A DNA stretch of 64,000 bases from Leptospira johnsonii. Lineage in GTDB: Bacteria > Spirochaetota > Leptospiria > Leptospirales > Leptospiraceae. Below are positions 56,684 through 64,000 of the stretch, in pieces. The notes below the pieces were generated by a model. That model did not search any database and was not told the origin of the DNA. It was given only the letters and a program-made list of their open reading frames with translations. The translations under genes were made by a program, and so were the position numbers. The stretch's first letter is position 1, and every line of letters starts with the position of its first letter. The stretch lies in the NCBI RefSeq assembly GCF_003112675.1, contig NZ_BFAY01000012.1, forward strand, positions 186,001 to 250,000. The letters are read 5' to 3'.

Positions 56684-57922
56684 ATGTTCCGATTCTTATC
56701 CAAATTTTTACCGAATGAGAAACTTAAAGCTGAATGGGTTAGTGTATTAGGAAATCCTAAACTATTTACGGCGATTTTTCTCATTCTATATACCTTCTCC
56801 TCTTTTTGTGTATGGAAGAAATACTCTTGGAGCCCGAGTTCCCAGATAAATTTTGGAAAAGAATTTGCGGACCAAAATAAAGAACAAACTCCTCCAGGTG
56901 CGATCGTGTTCTTAGGAGAGGAGGGGAATCTGGGAGCCGGTTACGACGGACAGATCTTTTACTATTATTCTAGGATGTTATCCGGTTTTAGTTTGGATTG
57001 GCCGCACGGTTTCGAGACAAGTTTTAGGGCTCCTAGGATAGGTTATCCACTTTTAGTCTCCCCATTCGGTTGGTTGGGAATGTACGGGACAATCTTCGGG
57101 ATGTATTTTTTGAATCTGGGGATCTTCTACCTTTCTTATCTTGCAATCAGAGACTTATTGCCGGATCCTAAAAAGTATTTAAGCGCATTCTATCTACTTT
57201 CTCCCTTTGCATTGGGAAGTTATATCTTACTTGTATCAGATACTGTGATGATGGGCCTAAGCGTCCTAGCGTATTGGGCCTTTATCAGAAAAAGATTTAT
57301 AACCTTCTCCTTTCTAGCGGGTCTTGCCATCCTCACAAAAGAACAGGCAGTCTTTTTGTTCTTTCCTTTGGGACTAACTACCTTATTCCAAAAGGAATTC
57401 AGAAAAAGTATCTGGGTGGCTTCTTCTTTAATCCTGCCTGTCGCCTGGAGTTTATATCTAAGGACCCAATTCCCGGAATGGACCCCTGGTAGTTTGGGTC
57501 ATTTCTTTGACCCATTTGGAGGACTTTCCGGATATTTCGGGGAACTCCAACAAGCTTTAGTTTCGGGTGATAAGAATCTTATCCTTCTGATCAAAAAATT
57601 CTCAAGATTTCCTTTGGTACTTCTTCTTTTGTCCGGAACCTATTTGTTATTCAGAGGGGATTGGAAAAAGGGCCTGGGATTTAGGCTAGGTTTTGGAATT
57701 CTTTTATTAACTGCGTATGCTGGAGGGTATATTCTCTATTGGGCCACCTATGAAAATGTTTCCAGAATGTTTACATTCAGCCTTCCATTATTAATTTTAT
57801 GGGAAAAGGAAGATGAGTCCCTTCCGAGCGGAACATACTGGGCCCTAACCGGCATTATTCTAATTTCGTTTTTAATAAAATTGGCATTCGTTTCCAAACC
57901 TTTACGTCACTTGGTCTGGTGA
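56684..57922 (+). CDS. GT-C-like polytopic membrane protein
   Basis: The 412-residue protein has about ten membrane helices. The first periplasmic loop has GAGYDGQIFYYYSRML, a feature of lipid-linked sugar transferase relatives. It starts 1 bp after the SGNH-like gene, so the three genes from fur form one transcript. The donor and acceptor are unknown. Confidence 0.65.
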   Translation: MFRFLSKFLPNEKLKAEWVSVLGNPKLFTAIFLILYTFSSFCVWKKYSWSPSSQINFGKEFADQNKEQTPPGAIVFLGEEGNLGAGYDGQIFYYYSRMLSGFSLDWPHGFETSFRAPRIGYPLLVSPFGWLGMYGTIFGMYFLNLGIFYLSYLAIRDLLPDPKKYLSAFYLLSPFALGSYILLVSDTVMMGLSVLAYWAFIRKRFITFSFLAGLAILTKEQAVFLFFPLGLTTLFQKEFRKSIWVASSLILPVAWSLYLRTQFPEWTPGSLGHFFDPFGGLSGYFGELQQALVSGDKNLILLIKKFSRFPLVLLLLSGTYLLFRGDWKKGLGFRLGFGILLLTAYAGGYILYWATYENVSRMFTFSLPLLILWEKEDESLPSGTYWALTGIILISFLIKLAFVSKPLRHLVW

Positions 57923-58224
57923 TCCGGCCCCGCTCCGTATCTTTGTTTTTTTGCAAACGGATATCTACAAAAATTTTCTTAGACTTGATTCTTCTTATAA
58001 AAGAATTAGAATGGTCTTATTGTAGGTCCGCTGTTCAGAAATCCGCACGTGTCATTGTAATCAGATCGGTGAAATCCGAGCTTTGCTTCTCTTAGAAACC
58101 CTGCTATCCGCGATTTTACCGTCATTCAAATCAATCCGCTGTTCTTAAAGTATGTCTATGGGAAGGCGAGTTGGTCTCCCGTTTGCGAGTCGGAAGCTGC
58201 CTAAATTTTTTGTTCGAGGAAAGC
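57923..58224 (+). promoter_or_regulatory. Long leader of RRM gene
   Basis: The 302-bp gap has no gene. A candidate promoter is TTGATT (57985-57990) and TAGAAT (58007-58012), 16 bp apart. This leaves a leader of about 200 bases with a repeated TCCGCTGTTC (near 58027 and 58135). The ribosome site GAGGAAAG (58216-58223) directly precedes ATG 58225. Long leaders are common in cold-induced RNA-binding protein genes, so this may be regulated at the RNA level. Confidence 0.5.
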
Positions 58225-58482
58225 ATGCAGAATCGCAAACTTTTTGTAGGAAATCTTAATTACTCAGTTCGCCAACAGGAAATCAGCGAACTATTCTCCA
58301 ACTACGGAGAAGTAGCTTATGCGAAAGTAATTGAAGGTAAAGGATTTGGATTCGTGGAAATGGCTAGCGAGGAGCAAGCTGAAAACGCGAAGAACAGTCT
58401 AAACGGAACCGAGTTCAAAGGTAGAACTTTGAATATCGATATCGCAAAACCTCAAACTTTCAACAAACCAAGAAGACATTAA
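58225..58482 (+). CDS. RRM-type RNA-binding protein
   Basis: ATG 58225 gives 85 residues comprising one RNA-recognition motif: RNP2 KLFVGNLNYS and RNP1 GKGFGFVEM are both present. A short basic C-terminal tail follows (PQTFNKPRRH). An upstream in-frame ATG at 58171 is rejected because the strong ribosome site precedes 58225. Such proteins are single-stranded RNA binders, often cold-induced. Confidence 0.92.
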   Translation: MQNRKLFVGNLNYSVRQQEISELFSNYGEVAYAKVIEGKGFGFVEMASEEQAENAKNSLNGTEFKGRTLNIDIAKPQTFNKPRRH

Positions 58483-58490
58483 GATCTATC

Positions 58491-58518
58491 CTCGGGGGAG
58501 GAAACTTCCCCGAGTTTT
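58491..58518 (+). terminator. Terminator of RRM gene
   Basis: CTCGGGGGA (58491-58499) pairs with TTCCCCGAG (58506-58514), allowing a bulge, and is followed by TTTT. It lies 8 bp after the stop and is a typical intrinsic terminator. Confidence 0.85.
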
Positions 58519-58885
58519 CCTATCCATTTTGCTTTTCTCCATATTCTAAAAGAGAAGAGTATGGATCTCCTTCCAAACCAAAAAGTTCCGCAAACCTCTT
58601 CGGTACTTCTTCCAACCTTCTTTTTCTCCGATACAGACAGCCTAAAGATATCGCCTTTTTCAGAAATTTGAAAATCAGGCTAAGAAGAAAAAGGATTCTA
58701 AAACTTTCGGGAGAGAATATCTTAACTCGCAAATTATATGGATGTCGGACTGGGAAGTTCCACTCCGATCGGAATGGAACCTACGAATTCAGGTGAGAAT
58801 TCGGAAAGGATCTGAAATATTTGACGCTCTTTTAGAAGTGAAGTACAAACCGAAAATCGGTTCGTCATTCAAGCAAAGTAGGGGA
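58519..58885. other. Spacer with no convincing gene
   Basis: This ~370-bp region lies between the RRM terminator and the end of a minus-strand gene. Two frames of 64-70 codons exist, one on each strand, but one needs a TTG start without a ribosome site and the other runs into the opposing gene. I see nothing definite. Confidence 0.4.
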
Positions 58886-59239
58886 TTAAACGCCTACTTC
58901 TTCCTCAGCATCCTCGTTTTCTTCTTCTACATTTAGAAGTTCTACAAGCTCTTTGTAGGCTCTTTCTTTTTCTACGACGCCAGTTTTCTTAATCGCCTTT
59001 TTGAGAACATCGTCCCATTTTTTCTGGGGAAGGATCACTTGCATCTCTTCCAAAACTTCCAGGATATTGATATCGTCTTTTGTATTAAAGATCTCAGTGG
59101 CATCGTAACGGAATAACCCGGAAAGTTGATCGATAAAATCGCCGACTCCGTTTCCGCCTCCGCGTTTATCTAGGGCTTCTTGTTTTTTTTGCGCTTTGCG
59201 GAGATCTCTTTCTCGTCTCTCCAATTCGGTCCGTTTCAT
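58886..59239 (-). CDS. Conserved-type charged hypothetical protein
   Basis: The 117-residue protein has a highly basic N-terminal coiled part (MKRTELERRERDLRKAQKK), a middle with FIDQLSGLFRYDATEIF and a very acidic C-terminus (EEENEDAEEEVGV). No family is recognised. The balanced charge pattern and clean start support a real gene. Confidence 0.62.
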   Translation of the reverse strand: MKRTELERRERDLRKAQKKQEALDKRGGGNGVGDFIDQLSGLFRYDATEIFNTKDDINILEVLEEMQVILPQKKWDDVLKKAIKKTGVVEKERAYKELVELLNVEEENEDAEEEVGV

Positions 59240-59534
59240 AAGAACCCTCTCTTATCGGCTATACCTGCCATGTTTTCGAATCCAGCTCACGGGCAAAGAA
59301 AAAACCCTTTGAAAATCGATTAGGAAAACTAATACAAGCTGCCGATCTGGCGGAAGTTCAGGTTTGATTTGCAAGAACTTACTCTCAAAAACGGGCGAAT
59401 TCTGTAAAACCAGCCCAAACTTTCATTCCTATTGAATTAGACCGGGACAAATGAGGAATTCTTTCCGAAAAGGAACCAGGATTTGGGTCTTTTTCGGACA
59501 ACCGTTTAGAAAAAAAGAAGAACGGGATGCTCTT
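59240..59534. promoter_or_regulatory. Spacer with inverted repeat
   Basis: This 295-bp gap lies between minus-strand genes. An inverted repeat TCCGAAAA (59464-59471) / TTTTCGGA (59491-59498) sits about 37 bp past the stop of the serine-less HtrA-like gene and could end its transcript. The rest must hold the promoter of the small charged protein; no boxes are assigned. Confidence 0.4.
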
Positions 59535-61061
59535 TTAACGAGAACCCATAGCGGATTTGGGGATTCTATATTCTTTCTGGATCCTTTGGTTTGCAGAAGC
59601 TAAACTTTCCTGATCCAAAACAATATCTGTTCCATCATCTAAGGAAATCGTAATGTATCTTGACTTGGATGATTTCACTTCGTTGGAAATATCTAGGATC
59701 GATTGGACAGGTTTGCCGTTCACTTGGTCCACTAGTCTCCCTGAAATTTCGTGATAACCTTGGTTGGATTCGTCCGGGATCACTTGGGAAAGTAATACGA
59801 ATTTACCTTCTTTTTTATCCCCGGTAGAAAATTTATGATAATCGAATGTGTATAGAAGTTTGCGATCTACTTTAGATCTCCAATCTTTTCCCCATTCCAG
59901 CAAGTAACCTTCGGAAAGTTCCACAAATAGAAAACCACCATCAAAATAGTATTCTGATTTGGAGCCAAGATTTCTATGAGGGATACGAATAGAAGAATAT
60001 GGAAATGGTTTTAGAGAGAGTTGAACTTCTTCTTCTTTGCCGGATCGGATGATCTTAACGGGGACTTGTTTACCGATTTGATAGCCGAATTCGTCTCCTA
60101 AATGTGCGATATAAGAGAGAACCTGTTTGCCATATTTTGGATGTTGAAAATATCCTTTGGAATCTATCTTTTTGCCGCCAAACTCCAGGATTACATCACC
60201 GATCTTTAATATTCCATCCGCGGAACTATCAGGTAATATTTCTGCTACTAAGATCCCCTGGTCCTTTGTTTTGAGAGAATAAAAATCCTTAGTTGCCTTG
60301 TCCATGATCGGCCTATAGCGGAAACCTTTAAATGGGATCTCTGTCTTACCAAAATTTCCTAGAAATTTGCTGATCAAGAAGGAAGGAATTGCTCTGCCAG
60401 AGTTTTTGTCTCCGGAAAAATCGAAAAGTATTCCGCTTACTTTCCCTTTTTCTAATAGAACTTCTCCGTTTCCGTTTAATGTTTCGGTAGAGTTTACATC
60501 CAAAACGGGAAGTTCTACCATTCCTTGCGGGTATTGGTCCAGGTCCATGCTGATCAGAGCGCCTGAAGCCGATTGTATAGAACCTGAATTGTCCAGTTGG
60601 TAAATGGAAACCTGTCTAGGATAATCTATCTCTTTTTGGAATTCGAAAGGGGTTAGGTCCTTGAAGAAGTTCTCTTCTTCTATTTTTAATAATGCCAGAT
60701 CGGATTCGAAGTCTTGTCTTGCAACGGTTGCCTTTGTCTCCGCATATGAAGAATATTTTTTAACTTCTATCAATGTAGAGTGGGCGAGTAGATGTGCAGG
60801 TAATAAGATTTTTTCGCCTGGTACGATGATCCCTACACCTCTTCTTACCTTTGGATTTTTCTTTTTCCAAGGGTTAAAATAGTCTGGTTCTTGGAAAGAG
60901 ATCTTTACCTGGACTATACTCTTTTTATACTCTTCTTCCGCCTTTGCTTGAGACGCGATCCCGTTCGGAACTTTCTTAACGGAAGATTTCGGTTTTTTAG
61001 CGGATAGTCCTGCACTAAAAATACAAACGCTGATAATGACTAGAAAGATCTTGGATTTCAC
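59535..61061 (-). CDS. HtrA-like PDZ protein without catalytic serine
   Basis: The 508-residue protein has a signal peptide (~1-20), a trypsin-like domain (~45-235) and one or two PDZ-like regions (~250-340 and a C-terminal part). Aligned to its neighbour, His is kept (H90 in LLPAHLL) and Asp is kept (D121 in FESDLALLKI), but NPGNSGGP reads LNGNGEVL (195-202), so Ser is lost. It should be a pseudoprotease, perhaps a scaffold or regulator of the active neighbour. GTG start at 61061 with GGAG, 3 bp after the neighbour's stop. Confidence 0.8.
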   Translation of the reverse strand: MKSKIFLVIISVCIFSAGLSAKKPKSSVKKVPNGIASQAKAEEEYKKSIVQVKISFQEPDYFNPWKKKNPKVRRGVGIIVPGEKILLPAHLLAHSTLIEVKKYSSYAETKATVARQDFESDLALLKIEEENFFKDLTPFEFQKEIDYPRQVSIYQLDNSGSIQSASGALISMDLDQYPQGMVELPVLDVNSTETLNGNGEVLLEKGKVSGILFDFSGDKNSGRAIPSFLISKFLGNFGKTEIPFKGFRYRPIMDKATKDFYSLKTKDQGILVAEILPDSSADGILKIGDVILEFGGKKIDSKGYFQHPKYGKQVLSYIAHLGDEFGYQIGKQVPVKIIRSGKEEEVQLSLKPFPYSSIRIPHRNLGSKSEYYFDGGFLFVELSEGYLLEWGKDWRSKVDRKLLYTFDYHKFSTGDKKEGKFVLLSQVIPDESNQGYHEISGRLVDQVNGKPVQSILDISNEVKSSKSRYITISLDDGTDIVLDQESLASANQRIQKEYRIPKSAMGSR

Positions 61062-61064
61062 GTA

Positions 61065-62525
61065 TTACTCCAAACCGTAGGTGCTTCTGATCTGGGAATC
61101 CGCCTTTTGGGTTTCCTCTCGATCCAAGATCAATGGGAGATCTATATTCAGAAATTTTAATTTTAAGAATTTGGACTTGGATTCTGCGGTAATCCTTTTC
61201 AGGTCGGCAAGGCTATTGATAGGTTCTCCGTTTACCGATTCCAAAACTAAATTCAGGAAATAATCGGAGGAAGAATTTACAGGATGAGCTAATTTCCTGT
61301 ACAAAACCACGTCCGCCTTTTTAGTCCTGCCGATCCCATCTTCTATAAAATAATCGTATCTGTATAAGAACTGGCTTCCACCGGAAGTATTTCCGCTTCT
61401 GCTCCAAGCTCCCAGAAGATCTCTGGACATTTCTTGGAATAATAATCCGCCTATCATGGAATAATCGAAAGGAGTGTCGTACCTGTTTTTCATAAAATCG
61501 AAATCAGGCATTCTTTTGGCCTTGAATTCCACATCGATCAGTTTGCCGTTACGGAATACCTTGAATCGGATAGGCTCTCCGGAATACTTATCATCTACTG
61601 CTTCCGTAAAATCTACACGGGCATCTTTGTCTAATGTGATTGTCCCGTTCCTTCCGATTGCAAGGCCGTCTATCTCTGTAAGATAATCCCCTTCTTTCAA
61701 ATATCCGTCCGCAGAACCGTTCGGAAGTATTCTGGATACGAATACTCCTTCTAACCCTTCCGGGATACCTTTAACTTTTCTGAGAGAAGTATTAAAAGAA
61801 TTGAATGTTCCAATTCCGAGCTCTACATAACCGTCGTATCTTCCGTCTTCTATATCTTTCAGAAAATGACGGATTACCTTGGTAGGAATAAGATAACCGA
61901 TATTTTCCCCTTTGGTAGCGACTTGGAAGGCAACTCCAACCACATTATTGTTCTGGATGGCAGGTCCTCCCGAGTTCCCTGGATTAATGGCAGCATCCAC
62001 TTGCAAAACCAAGTGGCTGTCTACGGAAGAATGTTCGTATTTAGATTGTTCCTTTCTGGAAACGATCCCTCTGGTTACGGAAACTTTATTTCCACCGATC
62101 GGATATCCTACTACAATTAGAGAAGAATTCAATTCCGGAATTTCTCCCAAACTTAGATCGGTCGAATCCTTATAAAATTCGGGATCTTCCGCTTCTAGGA
62201 CCGCTAGGTCGCAGTCGTGGGCCACATGTAAAATTTTGACCCTGTACCATTCCGTCTGGTTGTATCTCTGTACCTGGACGTACTTCGCATTTGAGATTAC
62301 ATGAGCATTTGTTAATATTCTCTTGTTCCCGATCAGAAACCCTGTTCCTGAACTTGCACGAACCCCGTCCGTGGCCCAGGGAGTGAATGCACTGAAGGCT
62401 TGGGAATATACTTTGATCTGCACGACTGCTTTTCGTACCTGATCGAAATCGCTTCTTTCTTCCGAGAAAAGGGGAAAGTGAAGGGAGAATACTAGTACAA
62501 TAAGACCAGATTTCAGGAACTGCAT
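61065..62525 (-). CDS. HtrA-like serine protease with PDZ domain
   Basis: ATG 62525 gives 486 residues with a good signal peptide (MQFLKSGLIVLVF); a GTG at 62552 would overlap apt and lacks a ribosome site. The trypsin-like domain has H75 in ILTNAHVI, D106 in DCDLAVLE and S185 in INPGNSGGPAI, so the triad is complete. A PDZ-like domain (~230-330) and a C-terminal region follow. Periplasmic quality control or surface proteolysis is likely. It precedes the serine-less paralogue by 3 bp. Confidence 0.86.
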   Translation of the reverse strand: MQFLKSGLIVLVFSLHFPLFSEERSDFDQVRKAVVQIKVYSQAFSAFTPWATDGVRASSGTGFLIGNKRILTNAHVISNAKYVQVQRYNQTEWYRVKILHVAHDCDLAVLEAEDPEFYKDSTDLSLGEIPELNSSLIVVGYPIGGNKVSVTRGIVSRKEQSKYEHSSVDSHLVLQVDAAINPGNSGGPAIQNNNVVGVAFQVATKGENIGYLIPTKVIRHFLKDIEDGRYDGYVELGIGTFNSFNTSLRKVKGIPEGLEGVFVSRILPNGSADGYLKEGDYLTEIDGLAIGRNGTITLDKDARVDFTEAVDDKYSGEPIRFKVFRNGKLIDVEFKAKRMPDFDFMKNRYDTPFDYSMIGGLLFQEMSRDLLGAWSRSGNTSGGSQFLYRYDYFIEDGIGRTKKADVVLYRKLAHPVNSSSDYFLNLVLESVNGEPINSLADLKRITAESKSKFLKLKFLNIDLPLILDREETQKADSQIRSTYGLE

Positions 62526-62532
62526 GAGATGC

Positions 62533-63066
62533 TTAATGTCCTTCGAATTCACAAATAGAGAATACGTTTACACCTAAGTCGTTATTTAATTTTGTAGCTC
62601 CGCCTAGATCTGGAAGATCAATGATGACTCCGACTTCAGGAACTTCTGCGCCTAATTTTTGCAATAGTTGGACTGCGGCGATCATGGTTCCTCCGGTTGC
62701 AATCAGGTCGTCCATGAGTAGAATTCTATCTCCGGGAACTATAGAGTCTTTATGTATTTCGATTACATCTTTTCCGTATTCCAAATCGTATTCTTGGGAA
62801 ACAGTTTCGGAGGGAAGTTTTCCTTTTTTACGGATCGGAATGAATCCTACACCTAGTTGGAATGCGAGAGGTGCGCCTATGATAAAACCTCTGGCTTCGA
62901 TTCCGGCTACTTTAGTGATTCCTTTGCCTGTATACCGGTCTACGAAAGTACCTATGGTAAGAGCTAAACCTTCCGGATCTAATAATAGGGAAGTAATGTC
63001 TCTGAATAGGATTCCTTTGCGGGGATAATCCGGGATCGTACGAATTTTGCTTTTAACTATGGACAT
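62533..63066 (-). CDS. apt: Adenine phosphoribosyltransferase
   Basis: ATG 63066 gives 177 residues starting [20 protein letters not shown], the usual Apt N-terminus; an ATG at 63108 would add 14 residues. [21 protein letters not shown] and the PRPP-binding loop [14 protein letters not shown] are typical. It salvages adenine to AMP with PRPP. It lies between htpX and the HtrA genes on the same strand. Confidence 0.94.
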   Translation of the reverse strand: MSIVKSKIRTIPDYPRKGILFRDITSLLLDPEGLALTIGTFVDRYTGKGITKVAGIEARGFIIGAPLAFQLGVGFIPIRKKGKLPSETVSQEYDLEYGKDVIEIHKDSIVPGDRILLMDDLIATGGTMIAAVQLLQKLGAEVPEVGVIIDLPDLGGATKLNNDLGVNVFSICEFEGH

Positions 63067-63132
63067 GGGCTCGAAGTCCAATTCCATTTTCCGGAAAGGA
63101 ACAAACAATTCTTTTTTCAGTGGGGATGATGA

Positions 63133-63156
63133 GCGGCCTCCGGAAAAGAAGGCCGC
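63133..63156 (-). terminator. Hairpin between htpX and apt
   Basis: GCGGCCT (63133-63139) and AGGCCGC (63150-63156) form a 7-bp GC-rich stem about 10 bp after the htpX stop. There is no T-tract on the minus strand, so it may be an RNA-stability hairpin and not a terminator. Confidence 0.45.
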
Positions 63157-63165
63157 GAGTTTAGG

Positions 63166-64000
63166 TTAGTATGCTTTTGCTCTAAGAGCGGCAATTCTTT
63201 CTTCTAGAGGAGGGTGAGTCGCAAATAAGGAAGCAAGTCCTCCGGCTCTATTGGAAATTTTCAAAGCGGCGATGGTTTCTCCTCTTTGATCGATTGGATC
63301 CCTTGAGAAAGCAACTTTCAATCTTTCCAAAGCGGAGATCATGCTAGATCTTCCCGCCAATTTTGCTCCACCTGCGTCGGCGCGGAACTCTCTGGCTCTG
63401 GAAACATAAGCCACTACTATGGAACCTAAAAGTCCGAAAACTACCATAAGCAGTTGTCTGATCATGAACTCCATGAAGAATCCACCGCTGGATCCTCTCT
63501 CATCGTTACGATTCAATTGAGAAACGATCACTTTGCTTACGATCCAAGAGAAGAAGATCACGAACGAGTTGATCACTCCCTGTACCAAAGTCATGGTCAC
63601 CATGTCTCCATTGGCAACGTGAGAAAGTTCATGTCCTAGAACTCCATCCAATTCTTCGCTATCCATTCCGTTCAAAAGTCCGGTGGATACGGCGACTAAA
63701 GCGCTGTTTCTGCTAGGTCCTGTAGCGAATGCGTTGATCTCGGGAGATTCGTAATATCCGACTTCAGGCATAGGAAGTCCCGCAGCCGAGGCCAATCTTT
63801 GCACTCTAGTTAAAAGATCTCTTTGCCATCCGGATGCGTTTCTAGGATCGATGACTTGGACTCCCATGGAGGCCTTTACCATAAACTTGGAAAGCAGCAA
63901 AGAAATGAATGCTCCTCCCATACCCCAGATTGCAGCAAACAGAAGGGTAGTTGCGTAAGGTACTCCGGACTTAGCTAAATAAACATCCAGCCCGGTAAGT
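63166..64000 (-). CDS. htpX: Protease HtpX (5' part beyond right edge)
   Basis: The frame is open to base 64000. Residues encoded before the first internal ATG (63921) continue the HtpX pattern (LDVYLAKSGVPYATTLLF then IWGMGGAF), so the true start lies outside. The visible 278 residues include ESPEINAFATGPSRNSALVAVSTGLL, the zinc motif GVLGHELSHVANGD, two membrane helices and AREFRADAGGAKL. HtpX is an inner-membrane zinc protease for misfolded membrane proteins. Confidence 0.94.
   Translation of the reverse strand, partial: LTGLDVYLAKSGVPYATTLLFAAIWGMGGAFISLLLSKFMVKASMGVQVIDPRNASGWQRDLLTRVQRLASAAGLPMPEVGYYESPEINAFATGPSRNSALVAVSTGLLNGMDSEELDGVLGHELSHVANGDMVTMTLVQGVINSFVIFFSWIVSKVIVSQLNRNDERGSSGGFFMEFMIRQLLMVVFGLLGSIVVAYVSRAREFRADAGGAKLAGRSSMISALERLKVAFSRDPIDQRGETIAALKISNRAGGLASLFATHPPLEERIAALRAKAY

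Noticed and set aside
58520..58732. 70-codon minus-strand frame after the RRM gene
   Set aside because: It needs a TTG start with no ribosome site and has no recognisable domain; it overlaps no operon.
58742..58936. 64-codon plus-strand frame
   Set aside because: It runs into the opposing gene at 58886 and its end is the antisense of that gene's acidic tail.

Overview
The window reads as chromosomal DNA of a Leptospira-type spirochaete, probably a saprophytic or intermediate species. This is inferred from gene content, not from a database search. The signs are a LruC-domain lipoprotein, many spirochaetal lipoproteins with loose lipoboxes, repeated MBOAT acyltransferase/SGNH-like pairs, a B12-dependent methylmalonyl-CoA mutase operon, a eukaryote-like UDP-glucose pyrophosphorylase and frequent TTG/GTG starts. 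Coding density is very high, and convergent neighbours abut or share stop-codon bases at three places. I found no rRNA, tRNA, CRISPR array or insertion sequence. The only mobile-element hint is the N-terminal part of a tyrosine recombinase running off the left edge.

Layout. 0-2.4 kb (minus): partial integrase, then cheD-HDOD-aroK. 2.5-9.7 kb (plus): TraB-family membrane protein, 7TM-DISM/PAS/HATPase sensor, FlgO-like lipoprotein, small secreted protein, UDP-glucose pyrophosphorylase and a degenerate EAL protein. A hairpin-rich spacer follows. 9.9-13.5 kb (minus): secreted papain-like protease with four FN3 domains, a small secreted protein and a cysteine-less SCO-like protein. 13.6-19.6 kb (minus): a self-contained TonB system of three lipoproteins, receptor, Cys-rich lipoprotein, ExbB, ExbD and TonB. 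19.8-25.9 kb (minus): terC-mutA-mutB-meaB. 26-32.6 kb (plus): lysoplasmalogenase, ferritin-like protein with a histone-H1-like tail, class V aminotransferase, BASS transporter, L33 (50 codons), DksA-like protein and a Wzy/O-antigen-ligase-like protein. 32.6-36.8 kb (minus): PrsW, LruC and UbiE. 36.9-37.8 kb (plus): a second ExbB/ExbD pair.

37.8-47.8 kb (minus) is one long, tightly packed envelope-glycan operon: GT87-like transferase, GT4 transferase, PH-like membrane protein, GT-C-like membrane protein, two tandem MBOAT/SGNH pairs and a MazG-like pyrophosphohydrolase. 47.9-51.3 kb (plus): queA, a Lon-related protease without a visible Walker A, a small protein and YbaB/EbfC. 51.3-54.5 kb: M30-like metalloprotease lipoprotein (minus), hypothetical protein (plus) and LRR lipoprotein (minus). 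54.7-57.9 kb (plus): Fur-family regulator translationally coupled to a third SGNH-like protein and a GT-C-like protein. 58.2-58.5 kb: RRM RNA-binding protein with a long leader. 58.9-64 kb (minus): partial htpX, apt, an HtrA-like protease and its serine-less paralogue, then a small charged protein.

The main theme is envelope biology: lipoproteins, TonB uptake, surface-sugar synthesis with probable O-acetylation, and periplasmic or surface proteolysis. The strongest leads are the tandem MBOAT/SGNH modules, the ferritin-like/H1-tail fusion, the TonB locus with Cys-rich lipoproteins, the active/inactive HtrA pair, the LruC protein with both a lipobox and a C-terminal membrane anchor, and the Fur-SGNH-GT operon behind a 14-bp palindrome.
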